Positions 59,322-64,000 of a stretch of DNA of 64,000 nucleotides are shown piece by piece. The translations under genes were made by a program, and so were the position numbers. The notes under the pieces are model-generated. The model was given only the letters and a program-made list of their open reading frames with translations. It was not told the DNA's origin and made no database searches. Source of the stretch: Mycolicibacterium sp. BiH015 (GTDB taxonomy: Bacteria > Actinomycetota > Actinomycetes > Mycobacteriales > Mycobacteriaceae); contig NZ_JAQGCZ010000004.1 in NCBI RefSeq assembly GCF_027706845.1, positions 496,001 through 560,000 of the forward strand, written 5' to 3'. The first letter of the stretch is position 1. Every line of letters begins with the position of its first letter.

Positions 59322-60223
59322 GCCCGCTCGAATTCCCGCGCGAACGTCACCGCCAGTTCCTGGGCGCGCCGGTGATACTCGGCACCGTCAAGCATGCTGT
59401 CGCCCAACGCGAAACGTGACGCCAGCCGGGCCAGCGAATCCGCCCCTTCGTTGAGCGGCTCACCGCGGTGGCCCTTCACCCACACCGGCGTGATCCTCTC
59501 GCGCTCCTCGAAGATCATCTGCCGCGCGCGGACCAACCCCGGCGTCTTGCCGCTCTGGCGATACGCGGAGTAACCCTCGGGCAGCACGTCCTCGCCGGCC
59601 ATCCACCGCTTCACCATCGCGACCGCAAGCGTGCTGTCGCTGAGCACCGTGATGTCGCGGCCGCGAAGTCTCTGCACCGCAGCGCCGATCGCACGCAGTT
59701 CGGCGACCAGGACCACCTGCGGACCGATCAGCTTCACCGAGTGCCGAAAGCCCTGCAGGCCATACTCACCCGAGGATGCCAGCCAGCCGTAACCGGTGAT
59801 CCTGCCGCGTACCGACCCGTCCGTCGCGACCCACACCGGCGACCGCACCTGACGTAACCCGGCATGAGCCCGACGCACGAGCGCCTCGTCGGAGAACCGC
59901 GGCCGTTCGATCCACACCCCGGGCAGCAGCAGCGCCACCTCGTCGCGCAGCGCCCACAGCGTGCTGCGCGCAGGCAACGGCACCAGGAACCGGATTCGCT
60001 GCGCGCCGGACGCCTCGCGGATTCGGCTGATCGCATCGAGGACCGCCGTATCCGCCGACTCCGCCTCGACGGTACCCGACCAGCGGTGCTCGGCCGAGCA
60101 CGCCGCATACGCGAACACGGAGGTAGCGCGGCCGCTCACGGCGAGGGCCACCGTCATCGCCGGACGCGATCGCGGCGCCACGATGTCGAGCGGTCGCACA
60201 GTCGCCACCGGTTTCGGTGCCAT
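59246..60223 (-). CDS. RNase H-fold protein (ribonuclease HI-like)
   Basis: 325 residues. An N-terminal uncharacterised part (about 1-145) precedes an RNase HI fold with all four acidic residues in place: Asp in WVATDGSVRG, Glu in LVAELRAIG, Asp in VLSDSTLA and Asp in NEGADSLARL. It would cleave the RNA strand of RNA/DNA hybrids. ATG 60223 has GGGAGGAGA upstream. The C-terminal tail (about 25 residues) is antisense to the end of the GyrI-like gene and is probably not structural. Confidence 0.85.
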   Translation of the reverse strand: MAPKPVATVRPLDIVAPRSRPAMTVALAVSGRATSVFAYAACSAEHRWSGTVEAESADTAVLDAISRIREASGAQRIRFLVPLPARSTLWALRDEVALLLPGVWIERPRFSDEALVRRAHAGLRQVRSPVWVATDGSVRGRITGYGWLASSGEYGLQGFRHSVKLIGPQVVLVAELRAIGAAVQRLRGRDITVLSDSTLAVAMVKRWMAGEDVLPEGYSAYRQSGKTPGLVRARQMIFEERERITPVWVKGHRGEPLNEGADSLARLASRFALGDSMLDGAEYHRRAQELAVTFAREFERAQSASLKASTVTHFAGSGSVAGPVS

Positions 60224-60284
60224 ATCCGTCTCCTCCCAGGATGGTGAGACGTGACTGTAAGGCGGGTCACCGACAAGTCCGGCC

Positions 60285-60321
60285 ACAATCAATTGCGCAC
60301 AATTTAATTGTTCACTACTAT
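60285..60321 (+). promoter_or_regulatory. ohrR promoter with OhrR operators
   Basis: -35 TTGCGC (60293-60298), 17 bp spacer, -10 TACTAT (60316-60321). The spacer contains ACAATT-T-AATTGT (60299-60311), a perfect inverted repeat like known OhrR sites. A second, weaker copy (CAATCAATTG, 60286-60295) lies upstream. This arrangement predicts repression by OhrR and release by organic peroxide. Confidence 0.75.
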
Positions 60322-60328
60322 CAGCTGC

Positions 60329-60775
60329 GTGCCTGCCGCCCGCCTCGATGACCAACTCTGCTTCGCCTTGTACACGGCGTCGCGGACGGTCACCGCGGCC
60401 TACCGGCCGGTGCTGGATGAACTGGGCATCACCTATCCGCAGTACCTGGTTCTTCTCGTTCTGTGGGAAGACGGCCGTTGCACGGTCGGCCACCTGGGGG
60501 AGCGTCTGCACCTCGACTCGGGAACGTTGTCGCCCCTGCTGAAACGCCTCGAAGCCGTCGGCCTGGTCGAGCGTCGACGGTCCCTCGACGACGAACGGAG
60601 GGTCGACGTCGCGCTCACCGCGGCAGGGGAACAGCTCGAAGCCCGCGCCGCGTGTGTCCCCGAACGTCTTCTCGCGCTGGGCGGCGCCTCCCCGGACGAC
60701 CTCGCGGCGCTGCGTGATGCCTTGAAAACACTGACAGATCAACTCGATTCACTCACCCGAAAGGACACGGCATGA
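60329..60775 (+). CDS. ohrR: OhrR-type MarR family peroxide sensor/repressor
   Basis: 148 residues. A winged helix (HLGERLHLDSGTLSPLLKRLE, RRSLDDERRVDVALT) with the OhrR N-terminus LDDQLCFALYTASRTVTAAY, in which the cysteine (about residue 12) is the peroxide-sensing thiol. It is repressor of ohr and responds to organic hydroperoxides. GTG 60329 lies 7 nt after a -10 box (leaderless). The stop overlaps the ohr start (ATGA). Confidence 0.92.
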   Translation: MPAARLDDQLCFALYTASRTVTAAYRPVLDELGITYPQYLVLLVLWEDGRCTVGHLGERLHLDSGTLSPLLKRLEAVGLVERRRSLDDERRVDVALTAAGEQLEARAACVPERLLALGGASPDDLAALRDALKTLTDQLDSLTRKDTA

Positions 60776-61194
60776 AAGCGCTCTACACCGCCGAAGCTCT
60801 CGCCACCGGAGAAGGCCGTGATGGTCACGGCGCCACGTCGGACGGCAAAGTCGATGTCGCCCTGAGCATCCCGAAGGAAATGGGCGGATCAGGTGAGGGC
60901 ACCAACCCCGAGCAGCTCTTCGCTGTCGGCTATGCTGCCTGCTTCCACTCCGCCCTGCGCCTCGTCGCCCGCCAGCAGAAGGCCGACGTCTCCGACTCCG
61001 CTGTCGGGGCCAAAGTGACCCTCGGCTCCACCGACAGCGGCGCCTTCGGCCTCGCTGTCGAACTGGAGATCACGCTCCCCAACGTCGACCACGACACCGC
61101 GCAGGAACTTGCCGAGGCTGCCCACCAGGTCTGCCCGTATTCCAACGCCACGCGCGGCAACATCGACGTGACGCTCACCGTCACCGACGACTGA
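60772..61194 (+). CDS. ohr: Organic hydroperoxide resistance protein Ohr (OsmC family)
   Basis: 140 residues. Ohr is a thiol-dependent peroxidase that reduces organic hydroperoxides; its two cysteines are present in VGYAACFHSAL and QVCPYSNATRG, and LYTAEALATGEGRDG is the typical start. It is coupled to ohrR by a 4 bp overlap, so one transcript under the OhrR-controlled promoter makes both sensor and enzyme. The family uses lipoylated or mycothiol-type thiols as reductant. Confidence 0.93.
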   Translation: MKALYTAEALATGEGRDGHGATSDGKVDVALSIPKEMGGSGEGTNPEQLFAVGYAACFHSALRLVARQQKADVSDSAVGAKVTLGSTDSGAFGLAVELEITLPNVDHDTAQELAEAAHQVCPYSNATRGNIDVTLTVTDD

Positions 61195-61199
61195 TCAGC

Positions 61200-61260
61200 A
61201 CGGCCGAAATGAGCGCGGGCGATAAAATTTGCCCGGGTCATGTAGCGAAATGTTGGCCGT
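61200..61260 (+). terminator. Terminator-like stem after ohr
   Basis: ACGGCC and GGCCGT at the ends and CGGGC/GCCCG inside give a two-tier stem starting 5 bp after the ohr stop, followed by a TTTTGC run. Pairing in between is imperfect. Confidence 0.5.
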
Positions 61261-61376
61261 TTTGCGTCCCATGTCGGCAGGCGCAGTTGATCGACGCAGG
61301 CTGAACGCGAATTAGTTCAGAAATGTGTCATCAAGTCCGTCCGGCGAATGGTCGCGAATATCGGCGCGGTCGGGTC

Positions 61377-61382
61377 TACTAT
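61377..61382 (+). promoter_or_regulatory. -10 box of the EAL-GGDEF gene, leaderless type
   Basis: TACTAT ends 7 nt before ATG 61390 and is the best evidence for choosing this start over the upstream frame at 61348. Confidence 0.55.
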
Positions 61383-61389
61383 TTTTGCT

Positions 61390-63543
61390 ATGCGCTCAGG
61401 GGGGTTGGCTGGGGGCCTCGATGAGGTCGACTCCGAGGCCCCCGCTGCCCTCATCCGTACGTTGCTGGGCTTCCTGCGGCGACGGCTCGACCTAGATTTC
61501 GCGTGGATCGCGTCGTTTCGCGATGGCGCGTACGTCATCGACGAGTTCGACGGGGAACCCGGCGTTGGGGACCCTGTCGCCGACCGCGTGCTCTCGGTGG
61601 CTGATTCGTACGGTGTCAGGGTGATCGACGGGCGTCTTCCCGCGGTCATTCCCGACACGTCGCGCAACCAGACCGCCGCGGCGCTGTCGATTACCGGCGA
61701 ACTGGGCGTCGGTTCCTACATCGGAGCCCCTATCCACGGCTCTGATGGCGCCCCGGTGGGCATGGTCTCTGTCGTCGGCGGGGGGCCGACGCCGGATCTC
61801 GACGACGACGACCTGATGCTCGTTACGCAGGTTGCCGACCTGATCAGCACGCTGATCACCCCGCCCGACAGCGGCCCGGATCGAGGCGCCGAGCAACGGA
61901 ACGCCATCCGTCGCGTGGTCGCCGAGCAGGATTTCGAGGTGAACTTCCAGGCCGTCCACGACATCGCGACCGGCAGAGTCGTGGGCGTCGAAGCCCTCGC
62001 TCGCTTCTCCTGCGAACCGTATCGGCCGGACGCTTTCTTCGCCCAGGCCGCCGAGCTGGGCCTGGGCATCGAACTGGAACAGGCGATCGTGGCCCGCGTC
62101 GTGAAGACGATGCCGACGTTGCCGCCCGACGCATTCGTCGCGATCAACATCTCGCCTGCGGCCGCCCTGGTGCTGCCGTGGGACGAACTGCTCGCGCCGG
62201 CCGACAGATCGCGCATCGTTCTCGAAATCACCGAACACAGCGCAGTCCCGGACTACGAGGCCCTCGACGACGTCATGGAGGAGTGTCGAAGTTACGGCAT
62301 GCGCGTTGCCGTCGACGACGTCGGTGCCGGCTTCGCATCGTTCTCCCACGTACTAGAGCTGGGGCCGGAGTTCGTCAAGATCGACCAGTCGATCACGCGC
62401 AACATCGATGTCGACGACGCCCGCCGCCGGCTCGCGCAGGCCATCGCGGAGTTCGCAGGACAGATCGGCGCCACGGTGATCGCCGAGGGTGTGGAGACCC
62501 AGGGTGAGCTCGACGCCGTCAGCGCCGCAGGAATCTCACTGGCGCAAGGCTTTTACCTCAGTCGCCCCAAACCGTTCGAGCACGGATTCCCGCCCGCTGA
62601 GGTCAGCGCAACACCGTCGGATCCGATGCAATCGGCAGCCGTTGATCTTCTCGGCGAGCGGCGCTTCGAGCTCGCTCTGGCGCACTCGCCGATCGGAATG
62701 TGCGTCGTCGGGCTGGACGGAACATTCCTGCGGACCAACCGGGCGTTGCGCACCATGCTCGGGTACAACCGAAAAGCCATGCAGAAGCTGACTTTTCAGG
62801 ACATCACCCATCCCGACGACCTGCAGCTGGACCTCACGCTGGTCAACGAATGCCTGGAGGGGCGACGACGCTCCTTCCGCATGGACAAGCGATACATCGC
62901 CTCTGACGGCCGCATCGTCTGGGGCGCCCTGACCGCGGTGCTGGTGCACGCTCCTCGTGACCGGCCGCAGTGCTTCGTCTCGCAGATCGTCGACGTGACT
63001 GCCGAGAGGGAACGCGAGGCCGAACTTGCCCGCCAGGCGAACACCGATCAGCTCACGTCCATCGCGAACCGCTCCGCCGCATGGCGCCGGCTTGAGGAAT
63101 TGGACGCCGAAGGCAAGGGCTACGGCGTCCTGTTCTGCGACATCGAGCGCTTCAAAGCCGTCAACGACCGCAACGGCCACCATGCCGGTGATCGGCTGCT
63201 GGTCGCCGTCGCCGGCCGCCTGCTCGCGGCCATCGGTGGCGACGGTATGGTGGCCCGCTGGGGTGGCGACGAATTCTTGGTAATTACAACATCTTTCGAC
63301 GACCACAGCCTCGCCTCGCTGGCCCGCCGGATCAGCGATGAGCTCGACAGTGTGCCGATCTCATTGCCCGACGGGACCGTGCTTCCGGTTGTCCTGACGA
63401 TCGGCTCGGCATCGCACCGTCCCGGCGACGGCCGCTCCATCGACTCCGTGCTCGATCGAGCGGACCACGCGATGTACGACCAGCGTCGACATCGAAGCCG
63501 CTCCGGCCGTCGAGGTCCGGGTGGGCTCGTGCGGCGCGCCTAG
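61390..63543 (+). CDS. GAF-EAL-PAS-GGDEF cyclic di-GMP signalling protein
   Basis: 717 residues. A GAF-like domain (about 20-160) is followed by a complete EAL phosphodiesterase domain (about 180-410: VGVEALARF, AINISP, LEITEH, AVDDVGAG, FVKIDQS, IAEGVET), a PAS domain (about 425-540) and a GGDEF cyclase domain (about 550-700; DQLTSIANR, active site WGGDEFLV). Catalytic residues of both enzymatic domains are present, so it can in principle make and break cyclic di-GMP. The order EAL before GGDEF reverses the usual one. It overlaps the next convergent gene by 4 bp. Confidence 0.92.
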   Translation: MRSGGLAGGLDEVDSEAPAALIRTLLGFLRRRLDLDFAWIASFRDGAYVIDEFDGEPGVGDPVADRVLSVADSYGVRVIDGRLPAVIPDTSRNQTAAALSITGELGVGSYIGAPIHGSDGAPVGMVSVVGGGPTPDLDDDDLMLVTQVADLISTLITPPDSGPDRGAEQRNAIRRVVAEQDFEVNFQAVHDIATGRVVGVEALARFSCEPYRPDAFFAQAAELGLGIELEQAIVARVVKTMPTLPPDAFVAINISPAAALVLPWDELLAPADRSRIVLEITEHSAVPDYEALDDVMEECRSYGMRVAVDDVGAGFASFSHVLELGPEFVKIDQSITRNIDVDDARRRLAQAIAEFAGQIGATVIAEGVETQGELDAVSAAGISLAQGFYLSRPKPFEHGFPPAEVSATPSDPMQSAAVDLLGERRFELALAHSPIGMCVVGLDGTFLRTNRALRTMLGYNRKAMQKLTFQDITHPDDLQLDLTLVNECLEGRRRSFRMDKRYIASDGRIVWGALTAVLVHAPRDRPQCFVSQIVDVTAEREREAELARQANTDQLTSIANRSAAWRRLEELDAEGKGYGVLFCDIERFKAVNDRNGHHAGDRLLVAVAGRLLAAIGGDGMVARWGGDEFLVITTSFDDHSLASLARRISDELDSVPISLPDGTVLPVVLTIGSASHRPGDGRSIDSVLDRADHAMYDQRRHRSRSGRRGPGGLVRRA

Positions 63544-63809
63544 GGCGTCTCTGATACCCGTGCTGCGAGGTCGACAACATGCGGCCCGAGGTACTGCACC
63601 TGGCCGAGTCGGACCAACTTCTCGGCGAATTCCTTAGGCAGTCGCTGTCCGTCCGTGCGATCGATCGCCTCCAGGACGGTTTCCAGAGCCTCGATGTAAT
63701 CACCGATTCCCAGCCGCACGAACACAATATTGAGTTCGGCAACGGTCAGGCTCGGGCGGCCGTATTCGGCCACATCCCATGCCACATTGCTCAACTCGGA
63801 ACTATCCAT
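63540..63809 (-). CDS. Small hypothetical protein
   Basis: 89 residues from ATG 63809, preceded by no strong ribosome binding site. The product is helical and acidic (WDVAEYGRPSLTVAELNIVF, GDYIEALETVLEAIDRTDG). No family is recognised. Its TAG and that of the EAL-GGDEF gene come from the same CTAG. Confidence 0.6.
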   Translation of the reverse strand: MDSSELSNVAWDVAEYGRPSLTVAELNIVFVRLGIGDYIEALETVLEAIDRTDGQRLPKEFAEKLVRLGQVQYLGPHVVDLAARVSETP

Positions 63810-63898
63810 AGACCATTCTCGACCACCTGGGCTCTGATTGCTCGCCGAGCGGCTGCTCTTGCTCGCATGCCGGTCTGAGTCAGGGTGCACCGATGATC

Positions 63899-64000
63899 TC
63901 AGTCACCACCGCCGCCGCCCCCGCCGCCACCGTCGCCTCCGCCGCCGAAATCACTCGATCCGCCGAAGTCGCCGAAGCCGAAGTCGTTTCCGCCGTGGTC
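63899..64000 (-). CDS. C-terminal end of a Gly-rich protein (start beyond window)
   Basis: 33 codons plus stop: an Asp/Phe/Gly-rich tail (DHGGNDFGFGDFGGSSDFGG) finishing in nine glycines and Asp. Such tails are seen on TPM-domain or similar membrane proteins, but the identifying part lies outside the window. Confidence 0.5.
   Translation of the reverse strand, partial: DHGGNDFGFGDFGGSSDFGGGGDGGGGGGGGGD

Noticed and set aside
61200..61260. Post-ohr stem as an eighth copy of the 63 bp element
   Set aside because: Length is close (61 bp) and it starts 5 bp after a stop, but the arms pair only at the ends and lack the CGCCGA-type terminal sequence.
1..64000. CRISPR arrays, tRNA or rRNA genes, and intact insertion sequences
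   Set aside because: No regularly spaced direct repeats, cloverleaf-like sequences or transposase motifs were seen on reading both strands; the palindromic elements have no transposase and no visible target duplications.

Overview
The window is high-GC actinobacterial DNA and almost certainly comes from a fast-growing environmental mycobacterium (Mycolicibacterium-like). The markers are an MmpS/MmpL pair, a WS/DGAT acyltransferase, a 13E12-type HNH protein, DUF732 and DUF5078 secreted proteins, DUF2510, mycothiol-dependent enzymes, several Ser/Thr receptor kinases, and at least six starts that look leaderless (a TANNNT box 6-7 nt before ATG/GTG). I see no rRNA, tRNA, CRISPR array, prophage or intact insertion sequence.

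Layout. 1-6653 (minus): a tightly packed operon reading NTF2-like protein, SigH-like ECF sigma factor, DUF5996 protein, Rieske/glutamate-synthase fusion, Rieske/TPP-enzyme fusion, quinone oxidoreductase. 6786-11932: a TetR gene with a palindromic operator, then divergently a large LuxR-type ATPase regulator and a PhoD-like phosphatase. 12014-17268 (minus): a D-glucarate catabolic operon (semialdehyde dehydrogenase, KdgD, GudD, deazaflavin-type reductase, LysR) with a promoter and a LysR-type box. 17424-24858: HxlR regulator, a receptor kinase carrying a solute-binding ectodomain, DUF6480 protein, RsbW-like ATPase, MMPL transporter, cytochrome P450. 24868-29433: two paralogous cold-shock modules, each with a conserved 46-residue peptide upstream of a csp gene, on either side of a secreted S15-type hydrolase.

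29530-34438: MmpS-MmpL-DUF732-DUF5078 operon facing a TetR gene. 34554-41576: WS/DGAT, a second receptor kinase, MFS permease, serine hydrolase, a small secreted protein and an FHA gene interrupted by an in-frame TGA. 41569-44514: a third kinase with a Kelch ectodomain. 44802-49453: DUF2293, DUF1206, DUF732 and two zinc-ribbon membrane proteins. 49672-52770: a PLD-nuclease/helicase/DUF3427 protein that looks acquired. 53174-64000: mycothiol-linked pair, DUF4189 protein, desaturase, 13E12 HNH protein, GyrI-like protein, RNase H, OhrR/Ohr, an EAL-GGDEF protein and two small ORFs.

Two observations stand out. First, seven copies of a 62-64 bp palindromic element (22 bp arm, 19-20 nt loop, 22 bp arm) sit 4-8 bases beyond stop codons (30 for a decayed copy). 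Second, the 46-residue peptide family is paired with the csp genes. The Rieske double-fusion operon under an ECF sigma factor and the FHA gene with TGA at its conserved Trp codon are the next most interesting.
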